Shown here one piece after another: positions 7,371 to 18,021 of a DNA stretch of 43,034 nucleotides. The position numbers and the translations under genes are program-made. Position 1 is the first letter of the stretch. Each line of letters opens with the position of its first letter. The stretch is from an uncultured Pelagibacteraceae bacterium (lineage in GTDB: Bacteria; Pseudomonadota; Alphaproteobacteria; Pelagibacterales; Pelagibacteraceae). The stretch lies in contig CACAWY010000008.1 in the NCBI GenBank assembly GCA_902536385.1, positions 1-43,034 on the forward strand. Direction: 5' to 3'. The notes beneath the pieces are model-generated. The model did not search any database and was not told the DNA's origin. It saw only the letters and a program-made list of their open reading frames with translations.

Positions 7371-8354
7371 ATGAAATTTTTAGATCAAGCAAAGATTTAC
7401 ATAAAAGCTGGAAATGGCGGGTCAGGATCTGCAAGCTTCAGAAGAGAAAAGTTTGTAGAGTACGGTGGACCAGATGGTGGTGATGGCGGAGACGGTGGAT
7501 CTATAATTGTGCAATCTGATAGAAATCTTAATACATTAATTGATTTCAGATATGCACAACATTTTAAAGCTCAACATGGAAAGCCTGGAAGTAAAAGAAA
7601 TAAGACTGGAGCTAATGGTGAGGATTTGATTTTAAAAGTTCCATTGGGTACTCAAGTATATGAAGAGGATAACAATACTTTGATTTATGATTTTACAAAA
7701 AATAAAGAAAAATACCTCGTGGCTTCCGGTGGTAAAGGTGGTCTTGGAAATGTAAGATTTAAGAGTTCCACTAATAGAGCTCCAAGGAAAAAAACAAATG
7801 GAAAATTGGGAGAAGAATTTTGGATTTGGCTTCAATTAAAAGTAATTGCAGATATTGGAATCATAGGAAAGCCAAATGCTGGTAAATCTAGTTTACTCGC
7901 AGCATTGACAAGAGCTAGGCCAAAAATAGCTAATTATCCTTTTACAACAATAAATCCAAACTTAGGAGTAACTTACTATGGAGGCAAAGAGATTACTTTA
8001 GCTGATATTCCTGGTTTAGTAGAAGGTGCACATAAAGGTATTGGTCTTGGAGATAAATTCTTAAGACATATAGAAAGATGTAAAATTTTACTTCACTTGA
8101 TAGACCTATCAGAAGAAGATTTGATTAATTCTTATAAAAAAATTAAATCAGAGCTATCTAATTATGATAAAAATTTAATTAAAAAAAAAGAAATTATTTT
8201 TTTTAATAAGTCGGATTTATTGGAGAATAAGAAGATAAATGAAAAATTAAAGGAGTTTAAAAAAAAAATTAAAACTAAATTTGAAATAATTTCTGTTTAT
8301 TCTACTAAAGATATTCAAAAGATAAAAAAAATATTGATTAAATATGCTAATTAA
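7371..8354 (+). CDS. obgE: GTPase ObgE/CgtA, ribosome assembly factor
   Basis: Essential GTPase that binds the 50S subunit late in assembly. The glycine-rich Obg domain occupies residues 1 to about 158 (GNGGSGSASFRREK, GGPDGGDGGDGG). The G domain follows, with P-loop GKPNAGKS at 166-173, the switch-I segment YPFTTINPN (189-197), DIPG at 212-215 and NKSD at 279-282. At 327 residues it ends soon after the G domain, so the C-terminal OCT extension of some Gram-positive homologues is absent, as is common in alphaproteobacteria. Its end overlaps proB by 11 nt. Confidence 0.95.
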   Translation: MKFLDQAKIYIKAGNGGSGSASFRREKFVEYGGPDGGDGGDGGSIIVQSDRNLNTLIDFRYAQHFKAQHGKPGSKRNKTGANGEDLILKVPLGTQVYEEDNNTLIYDFTKNKEKYLVASGGKGGLGNVRFKSSTNRAPRKKTNGKLGEEFWIWLQLKVIADIGIIGKPNAGKSSLLAALTRARPKIANYPFTTINPNLGVTYYGGKEITLADIPGLVEGAHKGIGLGDKFLRHIERCKILLHLIDLSEEDLINSYKKIKSELSNYDKNLIKKKEIIFFNKSDLLENKKINEKLKEFKKKIKTKFEIISVYSTKDIQKIKKILIKYAN

Positions 8355-9435
8355 AAATGCAAAAAAAATAGTTTTAAAACTTGGATCTGCTACTGTAGTT
8401 GATAGTAAGGGTGTTTTTAAAAAGAAGTGGGTAACTTCTCTTATAAAAGATATAAAAAAACACGGAAAAGGGAAAAACTTCGTTATTGTTTCTTCAGGAG
8501 CAATTGCTCTTGGACAAAAGTATCTAAAAATTAAAAAAGGGAAAATTAAATTAGAAATGAGCCAAGCTATTGCAGCAGTTGGCCAAATTCATTTGGCAGG
8601 AGAATTTCAGAAACTATTCGATAAGTATAAGATTAAAACTGGTCAAATATTAATTAGTCCTGATGACACAGAGCAAAGAAGGAGAGCTATTAATGTAAGA
8701 AGAACTTTTGATAATTTATTTAAGCTAAAAGCTATTCCTGTAGTAAATGAAAATGACTCCACAGCAACAAGTGAAATAAAATATGGAGATAACGATAGAT
8801 TAGCCGCTAGAGTTGCACAAATAATTGGAGCTGACATGTTGATATTGTTTTCTGATGTTGATGGACTATATGATAAGTCTAAAGATAAAGAAATCATAAA
8901 AGAGGTTTCCACAATTAATGATAAAATATTATCACTTATAGATAATAAAAAAAATAAATTTGGTTCAGGCGGAATAGTGACAAAATTAGACGCTGCTAAG
9001 ATTTGTATGAATTCAGGTAGTCACATGTTCATTGCAAATGGTAAAGTAAATAATCCAATTTTAAATATGATTAAAAATAAAAAATATACTCATTTCTTGC
9101 CAAAAATTTCTACTTTAGATGCAAGAAAAAAATGGATTGTTGGTTCACTTAATTACAATGGAACTATATATATTGATAGTGGAGCAGCTAAAGCTTTAGC
9201 AAATGGTAAAAGTTTGCTCGCTGCAGGTATAACTAAGATTAATGGAAATTTCAAAAAGGGAGAAAATGTAATAATTTTAGATCAAAATAATTTTCAGCTA
9301 GCTCGAGGATTATCTTCTTTCAGTTCTTCTGAAATTGATAAAATCAAAGGTAAACAAAGTAAAGAGATCGAAACAATTCTTGGTTATCTTAGTAAAACTG
9401 AGGTAATTCACAAAGATGATATGGTATTATTATAA
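8344..9435 (+). CDS. proB: Glutamate 5-kinase
   Basis: Phosphorylates L-glutamate to gamma-glutamyl phosphate, the first step of proline synthesis. The amino-acid-kinase domain covers about residues 1-255, with KLGSATV and SSGAIALG near the N-terminus and NENDSTA, GDNDRLAARVA and SDVDGLYD in the substrate and nucleotide sites. GSGGIVTKLDAA follows. A C-terminal PUA domain begins near residue 265 (KKWIVGSLNYNGT, then IDSGAAKAL) and ends at 363, the normal two-domain length. The gene overlaps the obgE end by 11 nt and stands directly before proA. Confidence 0.95.
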   Translation: MLIKNAKKIVLKLGSATVVDSKGVFKKKWVTSLIKDIKKHGKGKNFVIVSSGAIALGQKYLKIKKGKIKLEMSQAIAAVGQIHLAGEFQKLFDKYKIKTGQILISPDDTEQRRRAINVRRTFDNLFKLKAIPVVNENDSTATSEIKYGDNDRLAARVAQIIGADMLILFSDVDGLYDKSKDKEIIKEVSTINDKILSLIDNKKNKFGSGGIVTKLDAAKICMNSGSHMFIANGKVNNPILNMIKNKKYTHFLPKISTLDARKKWIVGSLNYNGTIYIDSGAAKALANGKSLLAAGITKINGNFKKGENVIILDQNNFQLARGLSSFSSSEIDKIKGKQSKEIETILGYLSKTEVIHKDDMVLL

Positions 9436-10677
9436 ATGAAATATTTAGAATCGATTGGAAGAAACGCAAGAAAAGCTTTTGAAGATTTAAAAACCGTCAA
9501 ACATAAAAAGATTAAAAAAGTTTTAGAGAATTTTAATCAATCACTTTTAAAAAATACCAATATAATAATCAAAGAAAATTTGAAAGATGTAAAAAATGTA
9601 AAAAGAAAAAATTTAGTTGATAGACTAATTTTAAATAAGAATAGAATTGAAGGAATTAGACATTCAATTAATGAGATAGCAAAGTTTAAAGATCCAATTG
9701 GAAAAGTTATGGAAACATGGAGGAGGCCGAATAACTTAACAATTAAAAAAGTAACCACACCGATTGGTGTTATTGGAGTAATATATGAAAGCAGACCCAA
9801 TGTAACTGCTGATGTTGCAGCATTATGTTTAAAATCGGGTAATTGTTCTATTTTAAGAGGTGGGTCTGAAGCATTTAATTCAAACAGATTGTTAGCAAGT
9901 TTGTTCAGAGATAATTTAAAAAAAAACAATATCAATCAAAACTGTGTTCAATTCATTGAGAATAAAAATAGAAAAATAGTTGATCAACTATTATCAAAAA
10001 TGAGTGCTTACATTGATGTGATTGTCCCAAGAGGAGGGAAAGGACTTGTAGCAAAAGTACAAAAATTTTCTAATGTACATGTAATTGGCCACCTTGAAGG
10101 ATTATGCCACATTTATGTTGATAAAACTGCAAACATAAAAATGGCAAAAGATTTAATCTTAAATGCAAAAATGAGAAGAACAAGTATTTGTGGAGCAGTT
10201 GAAACTCTTCTGATTGAAGAAAAAGCTTTAAATTCACATGCTAAAGAAATAATTAATGCTCTTTTAAATTCAGGCTGTGAAGTTAGAGCTGATAAAAAAG
10301 TTAACAAAATTTTTAATGGAAAACTAAAAAAAACAATAGAAAAAGATTGGAGGACAGAATATTTGGATGCAATAATTTCAATTAAAGCGGTCAAAAATGT
10401 AGATTATGCTGTCGAACATATTTTGAAATATGGAACGATGCATACAGATAGTATTATTACTGAAAGCAAAAAAAATGCTGAAATTTTTTTAAATGGTGTA
10501 AATAGTTCAATAGCAATGCATAATGTTTCAACTCAATTTGCTGATGGTGGAGAATTTGGTTTTGGAGGTGAGATCGGTATCTCTACTAATAAACTTCCGC
10601 CAAGAGGCCCTGTGGGAATAAATCAGTTAACATCGTACAAATATTTTGTTTCTGGAAAAGGTATAGTTAGACCATAG
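9436..10677 (+). CDS. proA: Gamma-glutamyl phosphate reductase (glutamate-5-semialdehyde dehydrogenase)
   Basis: NADPH-dependent reduction of gamma-glutamyl phosphate to glutamate semialdehyde, the second step of proline synthesis. It belongs to the aldehyde-dehydrogenase superfamily. The catalytic Cys252 lies in RRTSICGAVETLL. GVIGVIYESRPNVTADVAALCLKSGN is split across residues 111-136 and contains the family signature. VPRGGKGL (198-205) is the nucleotide-site loop, and FGFGGEIGIST lies near the C-terminus. At 413 residues the length is normal. The ATG begins at the base after the proB stop, so translational coupling is likely. Confidence 0.95.
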   Translation: MKYLESIGRNARKAFEDLKTVKHKKIKKVLENFNQSLLKNTNIIIKENLKDVKNVKRKNLVDRLILNKNRIEGIRHSINEIAKFKDPIGKVMETWRRPNNLTIKKVTTPIGVIGVIYESRPNVTADVAALCLKSGNCSILRGGSEAFNSNRLLASLFRDNLKKNNINQNCVQFIENKNRKIVDQLLSKMSAYIDVIVPRGGKGLVAKVQKFSNVHVIGHLEGLCHIYVDKTANIKMAKDLILNAKMRRTSICGAVETLLIEEKALNSHAKEIINALLNSGCEVRADKKVNKIFNGKLKKTIEKDWRTEYLDAIISIKAVKNVDYAVEHILKYGTMHTDSIITESKKNAEIFLNGVNSSIAMHNVSTQFADGGEFGFGGEIGISTNKLPPRGPVGINQLTSYKYFVSGKGIVRP

Positions 10678-10680
10678 TTA

Positions 10681-11220
10681 ATGGCAGGTATCTCAAAAAA
10701 ATATATAGGTTTATTAGGTGGCAGTTTTGATCCTGCGCACAAAGGGCATTTAGGTATATCAAAAATTGCAGTTAAAAAATTAAAATTAAAAAAAATTTAT
10801 TGGGTAATCACAAAAAAAAATCCCTTCAAAAATAAACCTTTTTATTCTTTGGATGAGAGATTAAATTATGCGAGAAAATTATCAAAAGCTCAAAATAAAA
10901 TCAAAACTATCTATATAGATGATATAATAAAATCCTCCAGAATGATTGACGTAATTAAATACTTTATAAAAAAAAAGAAAATTAAAAATATTTTCTTTAT
11001 AATTGGATCTGATAATTTAGTAGAATTTCACAAGTGGAAAAGCTGGAAAAAAATTGTAAAATTAGTAAAATTAATAGTTTTTTCTAGAAAAGGATATGAT
11101 AGAAAGGGAGTCAAATCAACTGTGGCTAAAAATTATAAAAATAGAATTATCTTCATAAAAAATAAACCAATACCTGTATCATCAACAGATTTAAAAAGAC
11201 GAGCTAAATTAAATATTTAA
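10681..11220 (+). CDS. nadD: Nicotinate-nucleotide adenylyltransferase
   Basis: Adenylates nicotinate mononucleotide to deamido-NAD in NAD synthesis. GSFDPAHKGH at residues 14-23 is the nucleotidyl-transferase motif with the HxGH signature. IPVSSTDLKRR near residues 164-174 is the second conserved motif (SSTxxR). At 179 residues it is on the short side for the family but retains both motifs. Very lysine-rich, as expected at this base composition. It lies three nt after proA and overlaps rsfS by one base (TAATG). The order obgE-proB-proA-nadD-rsfS is standard for alphaproteobacteria. Confidence 0.93.
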   Translation: MAGISKKYIGLLGGSFDPAHKGHLGISKIAVKKLKLKKIYWVITKKNPFKNKPFYSLDERLNYARKLSKAQNKIKTIYIDDIIKSSRMIDVIKYFIKKKKIKNIFFIIGSDNLVEFHKWKSWKKIVKLVKLIVFSRKGYDRKGVKSTVAKNYKNRIIFIKNKPIPVSSTDLKRRAKLNI

Positions 11221-11567
11221 TGGTAATCATAGATATTAAAAATAATATTGAAAAAATATTAGATGATAATAAGGCTAAGAATATAAAGTGCATTAACTTA
11301 AAAAATAAATCATTCATTGCTGATTATATGGTCATAGCCTCTGGTACTTCTTCTAGACATCTTCAAGCATTATCAGAAATATTAGTAGCTGAACTTAAAA
11401 AGATAGGCTTAGAGAATTGCAGGATAGAAGGTAAAGAAAGCAATGATTGGAAACTTGTTGATGCACAAGATGTGATAGTACATATTTTTCATCCAGAAAA
11501 AAGGGAGTTTTATGATTTAGAAAAAATGTGGTCAGAAGAAATTCCTAAAGAAAAGGCTATGATATGA
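11220..11567 (+). CDS. rsfS: Ribosomal silencing factor RsfS (YbeB/DUF143)
   Basis: Binds ribosomal protein L14 and blocks subunit joining under starvation. The 115-residue protein contains the hallmark segments SFIADYMVIASGTSSRH, GKESNDWKLVDAQDVIVHIF and REFYDLEKMW. The start overlaps nadD by one base. The end overlaps the ctpA start in an ATGA arrangement, a 4-nt overlap. In many alphaproteobacteria rlmH and a murein-hydrolase activator gene lie between rsfS and ctpA; both are absent here. Confidence 0.94.
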   Translation: MVIIDIKNNIEKILDDNKAKNIKCINLKNKSFIADYMVIASGTSSRHLQALSEILVAELKKIGLENCRIEGKESNDWKLVDAQDVIVHIFHPEKREFYDLEKMWSEEIPKEKAMI

Positions 11568-12697
11568 AAAAAATTTTTATCATTTTCTTTATCGCTACAA
11601 CTTTTTTTTCTAATAAACTTTACTCTAAGAATGATCTTTATGAAAAAATAGATTTATTTGGGGAGGTCTTAGAAAATATAAAAAAGGATTACGTGGATGA
11701 TGTTGACCAATCTGAAATGATGGACTCAGCTATTAACGGCGTACTTCAATCTTTGGATCCTTATTCAGCTTATATGAGCCCTGAACTTTTTAATGAAATG
11801 CAAACTGATACCAAAGGCGAATTTGGTGGATTAGGAATAGAAATAGGTATGGAGTCTGGTGTAGTAAAAGTAATTTCCCCAATAGACGATACTCCTGCAG
11901 CTAAGGCAGGTATTAAAGCAGGCGATTACATCGTAAAAATAGGTAAAGAGCAGGTTCAAGGAAAATCTCTTCTCGAAGCAGTGAAATTAATGAGAGGCCC
12001 AGTTGGAAGTTCAATTGATCTTACTGTGAGAAGAAAAAATGTAAAAAAACCTTTGGAGTTTAAAATTGTAAGAAAAATAATCGAAGTTCAATCGGTGAGC
12101 TCCAAAAAAATTGGTGATCAGAAAAATTTAGGCTACATAAGATTAAAATCATTTAATGAAAACAGCGATAAACAGTTTTTAAAATCTGTAAAAGAGTTCG
12201 AAAAATCTAAAATTAAAGGCTATGTACTTGATCTTAGAAATAACCCTGGAGGATTATTAACTCAAGCTATAAATATTACTGATTTTTTTTTAGAGGATGG
12301 AGAAATAGTATCGACAAAGGGAAGAAAAGTTTCAGAAACAAGAAAGTTTTTTGCAAGAAGGGGTGATGAGGTTAAGGGAAAGCCAATAGTCGTATTGATT
12401 AATAATGGTTCTGCTTCTGCTTCAGAAATTTTTGCAGGTGCGCTTAAAGATCATAAAAGAGCAATAATTCTTGGTGAGAATTCTTATGGCAAAGGTTCGG
12501 TGCAATCTATTATACCTTTAAGGAATGGTGGCGGTATGCGATTAACTATATCCAAATATTATTTACCCTCTGGTAAATCAATTTCGGAAGTTGGAGTAAC
12601 ACCTGATATATTAGTTGAAGAAGCCGGAGATAATTTCCTTATAAATTCAGATAAAGATAATCAATTAAATTACGCCATAAAACTTTTTAATTCTTAA
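11564..12697 (+). CDS. ctpA: Carboxy-terminal processing protease, S41 family
   Basis: Periplasmic serine protease with a Ser/Lys dyad that trims C-termini of envelope proteins or controls peptidoglycan hydrolases. An N-terminal signal peptide (KKIFIIFFIATTFFS, about residues 2-16) ends near residue 20. GEFGGLGIEIG (85-95) opens the PDZ domain, which runs to about 170. The S41 catalytic segment holds NGSASASE (Ser285) and SYGKGSVQ (Lys310); the 25-residue spacing matches known Prc/Ctp dyads. NNPGG lies at 226-230. At 377 residues it is a short form with a trimmed C-terminus. It overlaps rsfS by 4 nt. Confidence 0.93.
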   Translation: MKKIFIIFFIATTFFSNKLYSKNDLYEKIDLFGEVLENIKKDYVDDVDQSEMMDSAINGVLQSLDPYSAYMSPELFNEMQTDTKGEFGGLGIEIGMESGVVKVISPIDDTPAAKAGIKAGDYIVKIGKEQVQGKSLLEAVKLMRGPVGSSIDLTVRRKNVKKPLEFKIVRKIIEVQSVSSKKIGDQKNLGYIRLKSFNENSDKQFLKSVKEFEKSKIKGYVLDLRNNPGGLLTQAINITDFFLEDGEIVSTKGRKVSETRKFFARRGDEVKGKPIVVLINNGSASASEIFAGALKDHKRAIILGENSYGKGSVQSIIPLRNGGGMRLTISKYYLPSGKSISEVGVTPDILVEEAGDNFLINSDKDNQLNYAIKLFNS

Positions 12698-12701
12698 TTA
12701 T

Positions 12702-13172
12702 ATGATTATTAAAAAACTTCCAATGCGATCTGGCGTTGGGGTAGTTATCTTAAATAGCGAAGATAAAGTTTTTGTGGGAAAAAGAAAGGATAACCCTATA
12801 AATAAGTGGCAGATGCCACAGGGTGGTTTAGACTTTGATGAAGATCACCTATCAGCAATGAAGAGGGAACTTTTGGAAGAAACTAGTATTAAAAATATTG
12901 AAATTTTAAAGGAAATAGAAAAATTTTATGAATATGAGCTCCCAAAAGAGTTGGTTGGAATTATCTGGAAAGGCAAATATAGAGGTCAAAAGCAAAAATG
13001 GTTTATTGTAAGATTTACAGGAAGTGAAAGTGAAATAAATTTAAAAACTAAAAATCCAGAATTTATTGAATGGAAATGGATCACGCCAGACGAACTTCCT
13101 AATGTAATAGTTAAATTCAAAAAAAAAATGTATCTTGAGTTATTAAAAGATATTAAAGAAGTTATCGGCTAA
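12702..13172 (+). CDS. rppH: RNA 5'-pyrophosphohydrolase (Nudix)
   Basis: Removes pyrophosphate from 5'-triphosphorylated mRNA and so starts 5'-dependent decay; some relatives hydrolyse dinucleoside polyphosphates. RSGVGVVILN near the N-terminus, WQMPQGGLDFDED and the Nudix box at about residues 41-63 (RELLEE core at 55-60) identify it. The box has Ser where the consensus has Gly after EE-x. WFIVRF, FIEWKWITPDELP and VIVKFKKKMY match RppH. At 156 residues the length is normal. Its end overlaps the convergent atpC stop by 11 nt, leaving no room for a terminator. Confidence 0.9.
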   Translation: MIIKKLPMRSGVGVVILNSEDKVFVGKRKDNPINKWQMPQGGLDFDEDHLSAMKRELLEETSIKNIEILKEIEKFYEYELPKELVGIIWKGKYRGQKQKWFIVRFTGSESEINLKTKNPEFIEWKWITPDELPNVIVKFKKKMYLELLKDIKEVIG

Positions 13173-13550
13173 TCTTTTTTAAAACGTCTATTTTATGCGA
13201 CAACAAGTACATTTCTTTGTCTGTAATTTTATTACTTCCAATTTTTTTTTCAGCATCTCGTATTAGAGTTTCTAAAGAGGCTTTATTATTAGCTGGTATC
13301 TCCAATGCAGTAGAAGTTAAAATTAAAAGATTATTTTCAGCAAATTCTACTGTCCCTTCCTCGACAAAAAATTTTTTCTCAGTTTTATCTTTTATCTTAA
13401 TTATTCCAGGTCTTAAAAATGTAATAAGGGGTATATGATCTTTCAAAATCCCCATTTCACCTTCATAGGAAGGTAAAATTACTTCGGATGTTTCTGACTT
13501 TAAAATCGATTTATCAGGTGATATAATTTCAACTAAAAATTTTTCAGACA

Positions 13551-13551
<1 letters not shown>
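13162..13551 (-). CDS. atpC: ATP synthase F1 subunit epsilon
   Basis: Central-stalk subunit that couples the c-ring to F1 and can inhibit ATP hydrolysis. The N-terminal beta-sandwich is recognisable from FLVEIISPDKSIL, LPSYEGEMGILKDHIPLIT and LRPGIIKI. The C-terminal helices cover about residues 85-129. At 129 residues it is typical for alphaproteobacteria. It is the last gene of the atpHAGDC operon, with a one-base overlap with atpD. Subunits of F0 are not in this window; a separate F0 operon is the usual alphaproteobacterial arrangement. Confidence 0.95.
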
Positions 13552-15849
<2,298 letters not shown>

Positions 15850-15850
<1 letters not shown>

Positions 15851-17379
15851 TAATTCACCTCTTTTTTATAATCTTCAATGATCTTTATTAGAAGTTTTTC
15901 GGTATTTTCCTCAAGCTTGCCGGATAATTGTATATCATCTATTATTTCTGGTTTTTCCGACTTTATTTTTTCTAAAACGTCTTTCTCGAATTTTTTTATT
16001 TTTCCTAGATCAAGATCATCTAGATAACCTTTTACTCCAGAATATACAGATATAACTTGCTCGGCTACAGTCATAGGCGAGTATTGATCTTGTTTTAAAA
16101 GTTCAGTTAATTTTGCACCACGATTAAGCAATTGTTGTGTCGAAGCATCCAAATCTGAACCAAATTGAGCGAAGGCTGCCATTTCTCTATATTGAGCTAA
16201 TTCCAACTTTATTGAACCAGCAACTTTTTTCATTGCTTTTGTTTGAGCAGCCGAACCAACTCTAGATACAGATAAACCTACATTTACTGCTGGTCGTATT
16301 CCTTGGTTAAATAATTCAGTTTCTAAAAATATCTGCCCATCTGTTATAGAAATAACGTTTGTTGGAATATAGGCTGAAACATCTCCAGCCTGTGTTTCGA
16401 TTATTGGTAAAGCAGTCAATGAACCTCCACCACTCTTATCATTAAGTTTTGCTGCACGTTCTAATAATCTACTGTGTAAATAAAAAACATCACCAGGATA
16501 AGCTTCTCTACCCGGAGGTCTTCTTAATAACAATGACATTTGTCTGTAAGCCACAGCTTGTTTTGATAAATCATCATAGACTATTAATGCATGCATTCCA
16601 TTGTCTCTAAAATATTCTCCTATTGTGCAACCAGTGTATGGAGCTAAGAATTGTAGAGGTGCTGAGTCTGAGGCTGTAGCTGCAACTATAGTAGTATAGT
16701 TTAATGCACCAGCCTCCTCTAGTGTTTTTGTTATTTGGGCAACAGTCGAACGTTTTTGTCCAATTGCTACATAGACACAATATAATTTTTTCTTTTCATC
16801 AGATGACTCGTTTATTTTCTTTTGATTGATAATTGCATCTATTGCTACAGCAGTTTTCCCTGTCTGCCTATCACCAATAATAAGTTCTCTCTGACCTCTT
16901 CCAATTGGTATCAATGAGTCAATAGATTTTAATCCTGTTTGCATTGGTTCGTTAACAGATTGTCTTGGAATAATACCAGGTGCTTTAACTTCGACACGCT
17001 TTCTATTTTTAACAGAAAGAGTGCCTTTGCCGTCAATTGGATTTCCTAATCCATCAACCACTCTTCCTAAAAGTTCTTTTCCAACTGGGACGTCAACAAT
17101 TGCATTTGTTCTTTTTAATGTATCTCCCTCTTTTATGTTTCTATCGTCTCCAAAAATTACTACTCCAACATTATCGTTTTCTAAGTTCAACGCCATCCCT
17201 TTTGAACCATCTTCAAACTCAACCATTTCTCCAGCTTGAACATTGTCAAGTCCATAAACACGCGCAATACCGTCTCCCACAGACAAAACTTTTCCTATTT
17301 CGGAAACTTCAGCTTTTTCACCAAAGTTTTTTATCTGATCTTTTAAAAGTTTTGTTACTTCAGATGGATTAATTGCCAT
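15850..17379 (-). CDS. atpA: ATP synthase F1 subunit alpha
   Basis: Non-catalytic nucleotide-binding subunit of F1. The P-loop GDRQTGKT is at residues 169-176. [17 protein letters not shown] and [20 protein letters not shown] are family signatures, and [17 protein letters not shown] holds the arginine finger. The 509-residue length matches the family. It starts one nt after atpH. The start [13 protein letters not shown] is typical of alphaproteobacterial AtpA. Confidence 0.98.
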
Positions 17380-17380
17380 T

Positions 17381-17938
17381 TTAGTCCTCTAACATTGCTT
17401 GTTCGTATTTTTTAAGCTTATTCTTGATTGATGTATCTATCATAATACTCCCTAATTGAAGTTTTAAACCTCCAATTAATTCTTTGTCCACTTTAAAGTC
17501 AAATTTTAAATTTAAACCCATTGATGCTGATAATTCTTTACTTATTTTCTCAAGTTCAGATGGTAATAATTCCTTTGAAGAAATTAGAGAAGCATTTACT
17601 TCGCCTCTTTTTCTTGAACACAATTTCAAAAAACTCTCGAAAATTTTGTTAACAAAAAAAATTCTTCTCTTTTCTACGAGAAGTAAAAGAAAATTTTTTA
17701 GGTTTTTTGAAAAATAAAGTTTTGTCGCGAATAAATTGATTGCTTTATTTTGTTGACTGATGCTTTGAGTTGGATCCTTAAAAAAGTTTTTAATTTCTAA
17801 ATTAGAGTTTATTAAATTTTTAAAATTTTTAATATCCATTTCTATTTTATTTAATTCGCCAGATTCTTCTGAAATTTCAAATAAAGCACGCGAGTACCTT
17901 TCTGAAGCTTCAGTTGAGAAAGATTTGTTTACACTCAT
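17381..17938 (-). CDS. atpH: ATP synthase F1 subunit delta
   Basis: Peripheral-stalk subunit that holds F1 to the b subunits. It is a poorly conserved family, recognised from position as the first gene of atpHAGDC, from [16 protein letters not shown] at the N-terminus, from [19 protein letters not shown] in the middle and from the C-terminal [26 protein letters not shown] read in pieces. At 185 residues it has normal length. An 83-nt gap upstream, after the start of the priA region, holds a possible promoter. Confidence 0.93.
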   Translation of the reverse strand: MSVNKSFSTEASERYSRALFEISEESGELNKIEMDIKNFKNLINSNLEIKNFFKDPTQSISQQNKAINLFATKLYFSKNLKNFLLLLVEKRRIFFVNKIFESFLKLCSRKRGEVNASLISSKELLPSELEKISKELSASMGLNLKFDFKVDKELIGGLKLQLGSIMIDTSIKNKLKKYEQAMLED

Positions 17939-17984
17939 TTTTTGTTGTTTGAATTAAAACGTGAAAATATGTTGTGGTCGTACC

Positions 17985-18013
17985 ATAAGAGTTTAGCTTG
18001 ATCAAGTTGCCAA
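17985..18013 (-). promoter_or_regulatory. Possible promoter of the atpHAGDC operon
   Basis: On the minus strand TTGGCA (18013-18008, 5/6) and TCTTAT (17990-17985, 4/6) are 17 nt apart, placing a start about 40 nt before the atpH ATG. The spacer contains a perfect 10-bp palindrome CTTGATCAAG (17997-18006), which could be an operator or chance. This is the only gap over 40 nt in the minus-strand run between lpdA and atpC, so a promoter is plausible here. Motif match only. Confidence 0.35.
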
Positions 18014-18021
18014 TTTAGAGA

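Noticed and set aside
17021-17372. Open frames antisense to atpA
   Set aside because: Their composition mirrors the conserved atpA codons and they show no recognisable domain or start context; shadows of the real gene.
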